A DNA stretch of 64,000 nt from Haberlea rhodopensis (GCA_907163345.1 CAJQUN010000013.1:11945042-12009041), one strand, 5' to 3'; counted from the stretch's first letter, positions 34,734 through 46,839 are shown. Numbers and translations: made by a program. The notes: generated by a model from the sequence alone, not told the origin.

Positions 34734-35745
34734 AGGCTCGCGATCAATCGGCAGTCCCTGCGCAATCGATCGCGGCTCACAAAATTTTGAAAATTTTTCT
34801 ATTAGTCTTAAAAATTTGAAGGATGATGTTGATGATAAATAATGTTTATTGTTAATTTATGTAGAGCCTTCTAGAGCCTCAGGTCAACAAGGAAGCTAGC
34901 TCAACTTCAATACTGGACAATTAAGGTATGTAGAGACGTAAGAGCTTAATTAATGATTATGTTGATTTATGAATTAAGCATGACTATGATTGATTAAGCA
35001 TGGTTATTGAAATATGAATATGATGTTTAGTAAGCGGGGTCAAAGTGCCGCTATGACATTTAGTAAGCGGGGCCAAATGCCATTATTATATTTAGTAAGC
35101 GGGGTCAAAGTGCCGCTATGATATTTAGTAAGTGGAGCCAAATGTCGCTATGATATTTAGTAAGCGGGGCCAAATGCCGCTATTATATTTACTAAGCGGG
35201 GCCAAATGCCGCTATTATATTTGGTAAGCGAGATCAAAGTGCCGCTATGATATTTAGTAAGTGGGGCCGCCGCTATTATATTTAGTAAATGGGGACCAAT
35301 TGTTGATATTATCATTATAGTAAAGAATGAGTAATTTAAATGAATGATTGAATAATGGTTTAACAAGTAAGAAAGCATAATAATTGGGGAAGTTATGCTC
35401 TTAGTCTTAGTGATATTGTATTGCAATAATTATGATTTTATCAACATGGACAACCGAATGATGTTCATAAATGTATATGCTATAGGGAGTATTTCATACT
35501 TATTTATTATGCACTTCTTTGTATTGTTAATGTTTAGAAATCTTATTATTGTATCATGCTGATTATTTTGGGTTGATTTCTCTGTAGGGGAAAAGATATG
35601 ACGAGTGTAGACTTTTGGGAGAAGAATTACAGAATAGAGTCAGCATGCCTAAGGAACCATAGAAGATTTTGTGCTTTTAGGGAAATCCACATTTTGTACA
35701 CATTTTAGATCAGTAATAGCATGCAATTTATTCCAAAGCATCACA
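34734..35745 (+). repeat. 3' part of split plus-oriented gypsy-type LTR
   Basis: It resumes with GCGATCAATCGGCAG and AATCGATCGCGG. It then has the donor hairpin AAG|GTATGT AGAG ACGTAA (34926-34941) and the 32-33-bp hairpin array (35033-35310). Downstream TTGATTTCTCTGTAGGGG parallels TTGTTCCTGTAGGT of the gypsy LTR. It ends GCATCACA at the AGTTC duplication. Confidence 0.6.
35033..35310 (+). repeat. Tandem hairpin array, 32-33-bp period, nine units
   Basis: Units such as AGCGGGGCCAAATGCCGCT start at 35033, 35066, 35098, 35131, 35163, 35195, 35227 and 35260, with a degenerate one near 35287. They are separated by ATNATATTTAGTA. Each unit pairs AGCGG with CCGCT around a short loop. Confidence 0.85.
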
Positions 35746-37767
35746 AGTTCCGAGGTAAGTCAGAACTTATAAGCATTGCATTCATCATTTTCTTAAGCGT
35801 TCTATTCTTCCTTTCAGCAATACCATTTTGCTAGGGAGAATAAGACGCAGTGATTTGATGAATAATGACACTCTCATCACATATTTGTGCAAATGGTGAC
35901 TCATATTCACCGCCTCGGTCACTTCAAAGATTTTAATCTTTTTATCGAGTTGATTCTCAACTTCATTCTTGTAGTGAATGAACATGCATATTGTTTTATA
36001 TTTACTTCTCATTTAGTAGACATAACAATATCTTGTACAATCATTGATAAAAGTTATGAAATAATTTTTGCCGCCTCTAGATTGTGTACATACTTTAAAT
36101 CGCATACATCCGTATGGATCAAATTTAACGGTTCGGTGCTTCGCTCAATTGATTGAAATGAAGACTTGGTTAATTTGGCATCTACACAAGTCTCACACTT
36201 GTATTTATGATTGATGTTAAATTTAGGTAATAGATTAAGATACATTAGCCTATGTAAGGACTTATAATTCACATGTCCTAATCTAACATGCCACAAATGT
36301 AACGACTCACGAGAATAATCAAATTGTAAAGTTTTATTAGCCACATTGGCAACATTCATTACATTATTTTCGTTTGTGCTAGCCTCATTGGCTGCATTTA
36401 CATCAATCCAACCTCTATACTAGACATAGCCTTAGAAGCTAAAGTCATTACAGTCATCTTGAAGAGGTTATTTGCCAAGTAGCCTTTGCCCATGAACATA
36501 TCTCCCTTGGACATAATGATTTTGTCGGATCCAAACACAAACCGAAGGCCTTTCTTGTTCAGCACTGCTCCCGAGATGTGATTCTTCCTGATCTCTGGCA
36601 CGTGGAGCACCTCGATAAGAGTCAACTCTTTGCCAGAAGTCATATTTAGCACAACCGTCCCTTTGCCTTCAACTTTGAGACTGCTGAATTTTCCAACAGT
36701 GCTCATCGTTCATCCATTTGTTGGCGCATATGTGGTGAGTAGCCCCAGTGTCCACCCACCATTCCTTAGAGTTCCCACCAACAAGGTTCACCTCCGACAC
36801 CACAGCAGTCAGATGCATGTCATCCACGCCGGAGCTCAGGTTGTCCTCAGCAATGTGGGCATGAGCGGGCCTCTTGCCTTTGCCTCTGTTTGGGACTGCC
36901 TTCCCTTTACCTCATTGATTTGGGGTTGAGTGCAGTACTTGGCCTTATGGTTAGGTTTACCGCACACATAACAGTCACCTGTAAACCTCATGTTCTGAGT
37001 ATCTTATTTCGAATCAAAAGCCCGCTTGAGTTATCCCTAACTTCAACCACGTTGGCCTTGGAAATCATTCCAATTGACTTCTTGTCAACTTTTCGGTTGT
37101 CTTGGTCGATGCGCAGCCTCCAGATAAGGTCCTCGAGACTCATCATCTTTCGATTGTACTTCAGGTAGCTCTTGAAGTCCTTCCAAGATGACAGTAATTT
37201 TTCAATCATCATCGCCACTTGGAGGGCATCATTTAGCCACATACCTTTGACATCAAGTTCATGATATATTAGTTGCAGCTCTTTACATTGCTCAACAACG
37301 CTCTTTCCGTCTACCATTCGATAGTCATGGAATCATCCAGCTACAAATTTCTTTGCGCCTGCGTCGTCAACTTTGTACTTCATTTCTAACGATTCCCAAA
37401 GATCCTTCGCAGTTTCTTTGGGGGAATACACATTGAAAAGTGCATCGTCAAGAGAATTTAGTACATAGTTACGACAGAGGTAGTCGACACTCAGCCACGA
37501 TTCAACTATCACAGCAGATTGAGGATCATCTTTGTCCTCCACTGGTTTCTCCTCTTTGAGAAACCTGGTCAAGTTCAAAGTGGTCAAGAAGAACATCATC
37601 TTCTGTTCCCAACGTTTAAAGTTGGAACCCTTGAACTTTTCCGGTTTCTCAAATTGAGAGAATGGCATTGGGTTTCTCAGAACTGGCATAACAACCTCAG
37701 CGCCGCTAGCTTTCATCACTGGAATCTCAGTATTCTTAGCAACTCGGTTTGGAATCTGGTCAGCCAT
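35746..37767 (-). pseudogene. Copia A gag, protease and integrase (5' two thirds)
   Basis: The ATG at 37767 starts MADQIPNRVAKNTEIP, and gag follows (FEKPEKFKGSNFKRWEQKMM, to 37333). Frames then alternate: 36988-37317 (LQLIYHELDVKGMWLNDALQ), a CCHC knuckle CYVCGKPNHKAKYC (about 36930-36975), protease VDTGATHHICANKW (about 36720-36765), and 36398-36706. The GAG-pre-integrase HVRLGHVNYKSLHRLM (36054-36359) leads to an integrase core with NDCTRYCYVY (usual DD changed to ND) and an in-frame TAG in YSP*QNGIAERKNRT. It stops at LPRNL where the 25-kb insert enters; continued at 10380. Ty1/copia; lineage within copia not determined. Confidence 0.85.
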
Positions 37768-38796
37768 AAGCTAAAAACAGAATACAAACGATACAACACA
37801 AACAATATCAAACTGGTTTAAAAACCGAATAGTATAAATCTTTTATAGTGAACAAACAGTGATTGTTTGAAAATTCAACAATTTTATTTTTCAAAAATCC
37901 GATTATGTTCCAAAACAGGAACAAACAAAAAAAATTTGAGGTTACGATTGTTATTCTCACAAGTTATCTGATAACTAAATTTTAATCAGATTACAATTAT
38001 AATCGAAAAATAAAATATACTGTAAACTTAAAGCAGTAGTATATAAATACTATTCGAAATTTGCACAACAGGAAACTGGAACAATTCTGGACGAGGCCTT
38101 AGCAAGTCGTGTGCCCGTAAACTCAAATTTGCCCGCCTTAGCTTCTGGCCTCCTAGACAAGTGAGTTCCAAGGTACAATGCCCAATCACCTCTGTTCGGA
38201 TTGAAGCAAAACTCCGAGCAGACTACTTCAAATATTAGTAGTGTGCAGTACTCACAAACAGTATGCAATGTATGAATGAAGAATGAATTCGGAATGATCA
38301 CAACATAGAGCTGGTGCAGCTTATATAGCTGAGCAGCAGACCTCTCCAAAGGTCATAGATAATTAAATGTAATGTTAGTGGGGTAGATGAAAAGTCTCAA
38401 CACTTAACATCAGATTATTACGGATTTAAGTCTCACACTTAAATCTGACATCAATTCTGCAGGTAGATGAAATTCTCAAACTTAATACTCAGCAGAATAT
38501 GAAAAGTCAGGTAGATGAAAAGTCTTTTTCAGAAATCCGAGTAGTAAAAAGATAGGGCTGCCTTCGCGGCAGCGACACGCACGACGCGACACGACTCGAC
38601 GCGGCCCGCTATACTCTATTGATTTGTATCTCATTATAAACAAACCATAAGTGCCTCAATTTCTCAATGTGGGATTTCTTTAGCCTAATTGACTATTCAT
38701 AATAACTTACCATAATTTTGTTCTCATTAACAAAATAAAACATAATTATTGGGCTCTTAATTATTAACCCAGTAATACAATTTTATTAATCCAACA
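37768..38796 (-). repeat. Copia A 5' LTR plus leader
   Basis: The minus strand begins TGTTGGATTAATAAAATTG at 38796. It includes repeated TCATCTACCTG-type motifs and a likely TATA box (CTATATAAGC, minus strand, about 38316-38325). It runs toward the gag ATG at 37767. I could not find an iMet primer site, so the LTR/leader border is unknown. A GC-rich stretch (38571-38610, GCGACACG repeats) is notable. Confidence 0.6.
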
Positions 38797-39481
38797 ATAA
38801 TCTATTCAAAGTTCTCTTGCAGCTCTCATTCCTAAAATCTCTTGTTCCCAAAATCTCTTGTTCTTGTGTTGAGAACTCAACATACGCGTCCTGCTGAGCA
38901 CCCCATTTTAGGCCAAGGACGTGTAGGTCTGCATCCATGGCGGATTTAGAATTTAGGTTAATAATAACAAAAAAAAGAAAGAAAATTGAGAGGCCATTTG
39001 CCTTCCCTTGCCTCCTTCCCTTGTTTGTATCGCTATTAATGTTTGATCGCTAATTGGGAATTGATCGGGACTTGATACTATTTGCATGAATATTTGATGC
39101 TACCCAGAGGTATTGTTTTGAGGGTGTATCCACAATGTATTGAGAATATTTCATTTGTAATATTCCCAATTGATGGAAAGATCTATCCCTAATAACAATG
39201 TTTTAGGGATAATCAAAGTAACACTATTCGCACATGGGGGGCCCTTGTTATATCTCTTCACCTAATTGTAACATTGAGCACTAATAAATTTTTTTAAGCA
39301 CTAATATTATGCACAAATATAATTAATCTATTTTCAAACCTATCGATTCGATAAATAGTGTCATGGATTTGAACTCTTGCAGTTTGATTCATCGAAGCGA
39401 GATAAAATTTGTCTAACACTTTACTTAACACTTCTAATCATATTTTACCTACACACCCATATAGAACTACTTAATTTTTTG
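38797..39481. other. Intergenic spacer, no feature seen
   Basis: Short repeats of AATCTCTTGTTC near 38835-38870 and an AT-rich body. No gene or mobile-element border is recognised. Confidence 0.4.
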
Positions 39482-39575
39482 AGAGCCTTTGCGCAACAAT
39501 AAAGTTGTTATCTTGTGACTTGAAGGTCACATGTTTGAGTCGCAAAAAAACCTCTTGTAATGCAAGGAAATACGG
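39482..39575 (+). mobile_element. Relic of an Au-like tRNA-derived SINE
   Basis: It reads AGAGCCTTTGCGCAACAATAA, then AGTTGTTATCTTGTGACTTG, AAGGTCACATGTTTGAGTCG and CCTCTTGTAATGCAAGG. It matches the head of the plant Au SINE family, with A-box (GCGCAACAATAAAG) and B-box (GGTCACATGTTTGAGTC). The 3' part expected after AATGCAGG is missing or diverged. Confidence 0.65.
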
Positions 39576-39602
39576 ACGACCCGCTAGTGGCACCCATATT
39601 TT

Positions 39603-39735
39603 CTACTTAACTGCACTATATTGATTTGTTTCTCAATATAAAAAAGCATAAGTGTCTCAAATTCAAATGAGATTTCTTTAGCCAATTGACTATTCAAAAT
39701 TAACTTATCAAATTTTGTTCTCATTAATCCCAACA
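39603..39735 (-). repeat. Truncated copy of copia A-like LTR end
   Basis: It is parallel to 38613-38796: CTATATTGATTTGT, CATAAGTGTCTCAA, ATTTCTTTAGCCAATTGACT, TTTTGTTCTCATTAA and CCCAACAA recur in the same order. It is a diverged remnant of the same LTR family. Confidence 0.65.
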
Positions 39736-40233
39736 ATTTATTGATGTTACTGTATATTATAAAATTTAGTAAAATGATGTTGATCAACAGTTTAATGACA
39801 AAATTAATTGATTAATTAGGAATATAATACGATCAAAAAATGTTATTGAGTTACGATCTTATCTGATTCTTACAGTGAACTTCTTATTTTAAAAAAAAAA
39901 ACATCATATTACTTATATAACAATTATTACAAATTGAGTAGATCATATAAATACATAATTATAAGTGTAGGACAATATTTTTTTTAAAAATGAGGAAATA
40001 ATATTTTAAAATGTTGAATCAAACAAAGATTAAACAACCAAATTCTCCAAAAAACAATAATTTTTACTACTTTTTAATCGATAAAATATTTAACAAATTA
40101 TATTCATTCTGGAAATGAATAATAACAATAATAAAATAATCGTAACACATAATATTTGTTTTGATATAATTGAGATATATTTAATAGCTTCCAATTCCAT
40201 TTAAGTCATCATCATCATTTTATTCATTTATGT
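39736..40233. other. AT-rich spacer, no gene
   Basis: AT-rich with A and T runs (39891-39900, 39979-39988). No coding frame or element end is seen before the LTR at 40234. Confidence 0.5.
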
Positions 40234-42292
40234 TGTAAGGTCTCGCTACCTTAAGTATGGATTTAAGTGTAATAAAAGGGCTAAACATGCATTCATCGGA
40301 GTATAAAGTTCATAACATGCATTGAGCTTACGGATTACAGTACCAAATAAAAAGTTTTCCAAAAAGGAATTAATTACATTCTCATCAAAATAAATGTAAG
40401 TCTATAGATTTACTCTACCCTGTGTAGAAACTATACAAAAGAATTCATGTCTTGCTATACCAGTAGCACTCCTCACATAGTTCAATGTATCAACCCTGAC
40501 CTCAGCCCTCCATGTCAAAATGCACCTACAAGGACAACCCCCAAACCATGAGCATATAATAATCCATATTCAACGCAATATGATTGTAAGGCATAAATGC
40601 ATAAATAGTAAATACAAAGCACTTCATGTATTCCTATGCATTTAAAACGCCCCCTTTGGTTGTCCCTGTACCATAACTCATAATCATAATCAATGGATTA
40701 TATTACGGTTCCACAATGTCATGATATATAATTATTCCACCAATACTAATATACGTTCCCTAGTCTTGTTATAACAGTGTATTTTAATGCACCTTGCTTG
40801 TCATGACCGCGACACTAATACCCCTCGCTTCGTCATATTAGCGGCATCGAATAACCTCCCTTTAATTGACATGCGGCATGTACCCTCGCTTAACATATTA
40901 GCGGCAAATATTCTTTCCTCGCTACGATATGACAGCGATAAGTATTCTATCATCGCTTCAAATGACAGCGATAAAGCATTTAAAATAATCACTCCAATAT
41001 AACAACGACTCATGAGATATGCACCAAGAATCCAACATACATATATGCAATCACAATGCATAATTCAACATGTACTTGCATCCACAATGCAGAATCCAAT
41101 ATATACTTGCATTCACAGTGCACAATCCAATAAGTATATAAATACATGTTACCGTTTGGTGCCCGTACGTCTCTCTACATACCTTTCCAAAATATAGAGT
41201 GTTTCAGGACTTATCCCCTGAGTTGTGTTGCTTCCTGTGAAGGCTCTACACAAGTTCACAACACAATTAGATGTCAATTTATAGTCCAATACCAAAAATC
41301 CCATCAAATAACAAAATTCCATATTTTTCCACTATTCATGCCTCTCGATAGATCGGCCTCCCCGAGCTCGATCGGTCGAGAGATGATAGCTTTTGTACAC
41401 AAATTTCTGCCTTCCTCGATCGATTGAGAATACTCACCGTCGCTCTAGAAGTCTCGTCGATCGATGGGAGTTTTCACCGATCGATCGAGCCATGCATTTT
41501 CTTCCCAAAACTTTTCTGTCATGCGGATCGATCGAGGTCCCCCGCTCGATCGATCGCCGAGCCCTGTTCTAACAAGAAATCTCCATTTTTGAGCACATGC
41601 CTCATGCTACAACAATACATACCATTAACCATCAAACCTCCACAACCCAACACACTTTAAACTTCAATATACTACCATGAAACTACTCACAATCTAATTT
41701 CAACAAGAATACAACTACACATGCCATTTTCTCCCAAAACATAACTCAACTCAACTTGAATGTTCAACAATCAACACTACTAGTTTTCTTACCACTTTAG
41801 CTCCAACTCTTAGCAAGATTTAAGCAATTATATTGTAAGTTCCTTCCTCCTCCTTGCTTGCTAGATGATGGGCGATTTTGAGGGGGAAATTGGGGGGGAG
41901 ATTTGTGTGATATGATAGAGTGAAATGAGTTGAGTGGTTGAGGATTAAAGTGATAAAGGGATGGGTGTGGCATAGCATGGTAGGTGTTTAATTGGTGTCC
42001 AGGTATTTAGCATGATGTATTAAAATATCCCTACATGATATTTTAAAGCATTTACTCTATTAAAATGCATCGTAGCAACAATCAACATGCTTTCCAAATT
42101 AATGAAAACTAACTCAAATATATCATGCCAAGTCATAAATCCTCAATCATGCATCACATGCCCTCTAAAATGTATTATCAGTTGATGTCCACCGCATAAC
42201 TATACATTTTCCAAACCATAATAATAATAATCATAACACCATATTTATTATTAGAAGCCACAAAGCACATGTTTAATTTCAGAGATATCACA
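40234..42292 (-). repeat. Gypsy D 3' LTR (2059 bp)
   Basis: The minus strand starts TGTGATATCTCTGAAATTAA and ends GTAGCGAGACCTTACA. Palindrome zone 41345-41560 (decayed CGATCGATCG), donor hairpin 41165-41182 (GTATGT, G-U tolerant, with ACGTAC), hairpin array 40800-40985. Confidence 0.9.
40800..40985 (-). repeat. Hairpin array in gypsy D 3' LTR
   Basis: The minus strand has units such as AGCGAGGAAAGAATATTTGC-CGCT and AGCGAGGGTACATGCCGCAT; several copies are decayed. The same array is at 56878-57062 in the other LTR. Confidence 0.65.
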
Positions 42293-42325
42293 ATACTCCC
42301 CTACTTATAAGATTTCGTCCCCGAA
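42293..42325 (-). other. Gypsy D polypurine tract and inverted repeat motif
   Basis: The minus strand reads ATTTCGGGGACGAAATC, then AAGTAGGGGAGTATTG before the LTR, as in the 1192 and 7892 LTRs. Confidence 0.7.
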
Positions 42326-44180
42326 ATCCGCATGCACTTACCAATCCGACACAAAACATAAATCACATACCAAAACAGTTCCGGGTAGTGCTGCACCATA
42401 TGTCGCTCCGGCTCCCACTCCTCTACACCACTGGGATCCCACTGAACCTTGATCACAAGTATCATCTTGTTCCGAAGTCTGCGATCCGCTCGATCCAGAA
42501 TTCTAACTGGCCGTTCCACGTAGGACACGTCAGATTCCAGCTGAACCTCTGAAGGCTGTAACACATGTGACAGATGCTGCTCATACTTCCGCAACATAGA
42601 TACATGAAACACGCCATGTATACCAGACAAAGACGGCGGGTAAGGCTAATTGGTAAGCTAAGGTGCCAATGCGCTGTAAGATCTCATATGGCCCAAGATA
42701 CCTCGGAGATAATTTCCCGCGCATTCCAAACCGCACAACACCTCTGAAATGTGAGATCTTCAAAAAGACTTTATCTCCCGACTGTAACTCTAACGGTCAC
42801 CGCCGTTTATTAGCATAAGCTGCCTGTCTGTCCTGGACTGCTTTCATTTTCTGTCTGATCACTTTCACCTTCTCTTCCATTTCCCGAATCAACTCCGGTC
42901 CTCCGACCGATTTACGGTCCAAATCGTCCCAGCACAACGGTGACCTACAACATCTACCATAAAGGGCCTCAAAAAGAGCCATCTGAATGCTTGCCTGGTA
43001 GCTATTGTTATACGAGAACTCTATCAAGGCCACTGAATCCTGCCATGAAGTATCAAACTCCAATACACATGCCCGTAACATGTCTTTGAGCGTCTGTATA
43101 GTACGCTCGGTCTGGCCGTCCGTTTGGGGATGATATGACGTGCTCAATCTCAACTCAGTACCCATAGCTGACTGAAGACCCTCCCAAAAATGAGATGTGA
43201 ACTGGATCTCGTTCAGACACTATAGAAACCAGGATCCCGTGCAATCTTACCACATCTCGAACGTATAACTGAGCTATTCTCAAATACGTGAAGGTCATGC
43301 TGTGTGGAATAAAGTGAGCCACTTTGGTCAGCCTATCCACAATCACCCAAATGACATCAAAACCCGAAGTAGTCCTCGGCAAGTGGGTCACAAAGTCCAT
43401 GGATATGTGTTCCCACTTCCAGGCCTCTGCCTCTTTGCCTTCACCTGCTGACAGATCAAACACTTCTTAACAAAAGTGATAACATCCCGCTTCATCCGCT
43501 TCCACCAAAATTGATCACATAGATCTTTATAGATCTTCCTCCCGCCTGGTGGATACTATGTCTGCTGCTATGAGCCCGCTGTAAGATCCCTTGACGTAAC
43601 TCCTGCGTACTCGGAACTACCCAACGGTTGCCAAGTCTCAAAGAACCGTCTTCAGTCACTCTAAACTTTGATGGCTACCCAAGACGTACCAACGGTAACC
43701 ATCTCTGTATCTCATCATCTGCCTCCTAAGCTCTCCTGATATTCTCAAAAATATCCGGCTCAGCCAATATAGTTGATACACGTACCAGTGATGTATCAAC
43801 ATCAAAGTCATAGCCCAGATGACAGTAGGAAGTCATCATGGCCGATAATTGCATGACATCCTCAGCAGTACACCTCACTTTCTAGCTCAAGGCGTCTGCT
43901 ATCAAGTTCGTCTTTCCGGGATGGTACTCTATCTCGCAATCATAGTCCTTGAGTAAGTCTATCCATCTCCTCTGCCTCATATTCAGCTCCGCCTGAGTGA
44001 ATAGAAACTTCAGGCTTTTGTGGTCCGTATAGATGGTAAATGAAGTACCATATAAGTAGTGCCGCCAAATCTTCAAGGCAAATACAATAGCCGCCAGTTC
44101 CAAATCATGAACTGGATTCTAGTCTCATGCGGCTTCAACGGTCTCGAAGCATAAGCTACCACATGCTTATCCTGCATCAG
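42301..44180 (-). pseudogene. Gypsy D RNase H end and integrase, broken
   Basis: On the minus strand: LMQDKHVVAYASRPLKPHET from the E insertion site, a frameshift, then IVFALKIWRHYLYGTSFTIY (RNase H). Beyond 43880 are scattered stops, then integrase EAWKWEHISMDFVTHLPRTT with SERDP in place of the usual SDRDP (second catalytic Asp to Glu). Another shift precedes STSYHPQTDGQTERTIQTLK. The tail is in two frames (42581-42763, 42301-42630; EPERHMVQHYPELF). The normal stop is lost, so the last frame runs into the polypurine zone. Not functional. Confidence 0.87.
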
Positions 44181-44509
44181 TGTGATGACCAGGGATTATA
44201 GGTGTTAATCCCGTAGTATTAATAATCCCTAAAGTGGTTTTACGTGGCGATTTGGGATTTAATCGAGGTGTTGGGCCTTCTGGGCTCGTTTATTTGGGCA
44301 GTTGGGATCGTTGGATCCAGAGGTTGAGATTGTATTCACATTACGGTGTAAAACCTAAGAGTTGGGTTTTTAATGTGTCTCGGGATCTCGGGTGCTGGGT
44401 GAGCACCGGTAGGGGATTTTGGAGTTAGAGAGAGAGTTTTTGAAAACAGATGATTTTTAAGGAATCATGATGTATTTGTGGGGCTATTAATTTTTCGGGG
44501 TATTTTTGC

Positions 44510-44517
44510 TATAAATA
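44510..44517 (+). promoter_or_regulatory. TATA box of element E LTR
   Basis: TATAAATA in GCTATAAATACC. The GC-rich leader begins about 70 bp downstream. The same sequence is in the 3' LTR at 51357-51364. Confidence 0.75.
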
Positions 44518-44580
44518 CCATTTAAACCCAAATTTTAGACATAATTTCATTTCAGCCCTCATTTTTCCCTCTCTCCCCGC

Positions 44581-44745
44581 ATGCGATTCCCGTCACCTCC
44601 CCTGCCCCGCCGTTTCAGGCGCTCCGCCAGCCGCCGTCCGGCCGCCGATCGGCGCGTGCGACCTATCACCGTCTTCGTCTCGACGAGGCGCTTCTTTCCC
44701 CTCCATCAATTCGAAGTTTCATCGCGATTTGAGGTCGAATTTTGA
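44581..44745 (+). CDS. GC-rich 54-codon ORF in element E leader (upstream ORF or captured sequence)
   Basis: ATG at 44581 gives MRFPSPPLPRRFRRSASRRP and ends at TGA 44743-44745. It is arginine- and proline-rich and sits in a sharply GC-rich block inside an otherwise AT-rich LTR. It is the first ATG after the likely start of transcription. No protein family is recognised; the composition resembles the first exon or 5' UTR of a host gene, so capture is possible. A chance frame is equally possible. Confidence 0.3.
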   Translation: MRFPSPPLPRRFRRSASRRPAADRRVRPITVFVSTRRFFPLHQFEVSSRFEVEF

Positions 44746-45428
44746 GAAAGAGCGGCGATCCCCAAATTCTAGGGTTTATCGATTTTGGTCGATTTTTCTT
44801 CCGTTTTCGTTTGGGTAATCATCCTAACCCCTTTTTCGTTATTTTCGTGCAATTCCCTGCCATTTTTGTGTTCGATTTGTTCGGATTATTGTTGTTGGTG
44901 GGATTGGTTCGAAATTTTGGTTGTATGCTTGAAGTGGGTTCGAATTTGGGGGTTTTGGAAGGGTTGTGGTGATTCTTGTTATGGATTGATAAATTCATGT
45001 TGTAGATGCATTATGATGCTTCTTGGATTTCGAATTTTAGGGGCTTGGGTTTCGAATTTTAGGGATTTGGATTTCAAATTTGGGGGTTTGGCATGTAGGA
45101 TGATTATTCATGCTATGGATTGATTAATTCACATTTTAGATGAATTATGGAATTATTGGGTTCGAAATTGTGAGATTAAGGTTCGATTTTTGTAGGGCAT
45201 TCTTGAACAAATTTCGATTGTCTCATTTATTTCCTTCCCTGCATGTACCCTGCCCCGGGTCTTTTAAGAGGATAATTGTCGTGTATTGACAATGTTGTGA
45301 GGGATATGGGTGTGCTTGAGCATAGGTTACATGTTCGTAAATAATGGTGAATTGTTTATCGTGTTAGCACATCATTCCTCGGGGCATGGAACTCGAGCAA
45401 GGCTTGGCTCGGACTTCGGAGATTTAAG

Positions 45429-45443
45429 GTACGTGCGACGTAC
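45429..45443 (+). other. Hairpin splice-donor motif in element E
   Basis: TTTAAG|GTACGT, loop GCG, then ACGTAC and GAGC. A copy is at 52276-52290. Candidate acceptors GTGGTTGCAG (to 46986) and TTAACCCTGATGGTTGCAG (to 47561) follow; the latter closely resembles the acceptor before gag at 3324. Confidence 0.6.
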
Positions 45444-46827
45444 GAGCATTTCTATATATATGTGAAATGCATAAGGTGTTTTTGATTGCATTGAATGTTT
45501 TGCGTATGGTTATATATATATGTTGATATAGCCAAGGAATGACCCAAATCTTGATATCGCCGCTTGCAGCGTGCGTGACACTAGAGTAGGATGACTCTTG
45601 CATGATATATGGGGTACTGGGTTTATTTGATTATGTTAGGGCATTTGAGATGCCTGGGAATGATCGTAAAATCATGTATTCTTCGTAAGACACTTGAGAT
45701 GTCTAAGTTCGTAGAATCGTGTATTCATTATAAGACATTTGAGATGTCTAGGTTTGTAGACTCATGTATTCATTATAAGACACTTGAGATGTCTAAGTAT
45801 AATGAAGGATTGGTAAAATAAATGCTAAGGCATTTGAGCTATCTGTGATTGATAGCAAGGTTGTGAAATCAGTATTAGATATTGTGATATCTGTAATTGC
45901 ATGTTTAATGAATTTGTAATCACTATATGTTGATATTCGAGGATCAGGCATGCGATGTGTAAATCAATGTGTTGATTTACTGATTTATGAGATTTGATGA
46001 GTTTGATGTTGTGAGAACAGGGACAGTACACGGAATCCCGGATGAGGATGTTGCCATCCAGGGAGTATCATTTAAATTCATTAGCATTTACCTTTGTTGT
46101 AAATTATGAATTTCATTATTATGATTATGGGATTTTGTGTATTGGTATGCTCACCCCGTTGGGGGCTGTCTCTGTTGGGACAGGTGGACAGGTACATCGA
46201 TGGCTATGGAGCTGAGCTCGAGCTGTTGATTTGAGGTACTCCCAGGATCGTGGTACCAGGGCTTGATGGAGCACGGTATCGTATAGAGTACCTATATATA
46301 CACCTGAGGATTTATACATATTCATATTCATGATGCTCGCATGTGAGCACGATTATACTTGTATATGGATTGTATATAAAGGCATGAGCCTTTCTCTCTT
46401 TCATTTAAGGTTGCATGCAATTAGGTTGAATTGCTAGAATGATATGAGAGTCATTGGTGTATTATGTGGGTGTTGGAACCCACTTTTGTTGACATATGTG
46501 TGGTGTCTTCCCTGGCTGGGAATCTACTTGTATTACTGCTTTCTGTTGAGTATTATGTGTTCCCTGGCCGGGAATTTTGTTATGTGTTGTACTCTGTTTT
46601 GGGATAGCTCTATTTATGGGGAGACTCTGCCCAAATTTTTGTAAAAGTTTACAATGTGAAAAGTGGCACCAAGGGGTTGGTAAAGGGCAAACATATGAGT
46701 CTTTTATTGACAGGAAATGATTAAGTATCATCAGAGCTTCCCGATTGACATTTTATAGAAAGCATGTACCACACATAGTGGTTAATACACTAATCAAGGT
46801 TTTAAGGGCTTGGGGTCCTTACATTAG

Positions 46828-46839
46828 TGGTATCAGAGC
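46828..46839 (+). other. Primer binding site of element E
   Basis: TGGTATCAGAGC starts four bases after the 5' LTR; iMet tRNA type. Confidence 0.92.

Larger units (their letters stand above)
10381..35745 (-). mobile_element. 25.4-kb composite insert in copia A, TSD AGTTC
   Basis: AGTTC at 10376-10380 and 35746-35750 flank a segment with TG...CA ends, and the copia A reading frame rejoins across them. Read on the minus strand, the insert starts TGTGATGC and ends GGGGTCTTACA, like the other gypsy LTRs here. The interior is not a simple LTR. The left 0.85 kb is minus-oriented by its hairpin array, while 11227-11676 plus 33042-35745 reads as a plus-oriented LTR. An insertion into a solo LTR followed by deletion, or an inversion, would fit. 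I could not settle which. Confidence 0.6.
44181..46823 (+). repeat. Element E 5' LTR (2643 bp)
   Basis: TGTGATGACCAGGG to GGGGTCCTTACA. TATA box at 44510, a GC-rich leader block (44578-44700), donor hairpin at 45429, then repeats of AGACATTTGAGATGTCTA type (45640-45800). Confidence 0.93.

Noticed and set aside
35157..35426. Minus-strand frame with repeated TKYHSG-like residues
   Set aside because: Produced by the 33-bp hairpin array; 33 is a multiple of 3, so stops are avoided.
38571..38610. GC-rich GCGACACG stretch as a possible CpG island promoter or rDNA spacer
   Set aside because: Only about 40 bp and inside the copia A LTR; most likely part of its regulatory repeats.
45609..45821. Short frame with repeated TLEMSKFVESCIHYKT in element E LTR, again at 52456
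   Set aside because: A simple direct repeat in the LTR (AGACACTTGAGATGTCTAAG), no independent evidence of translation.
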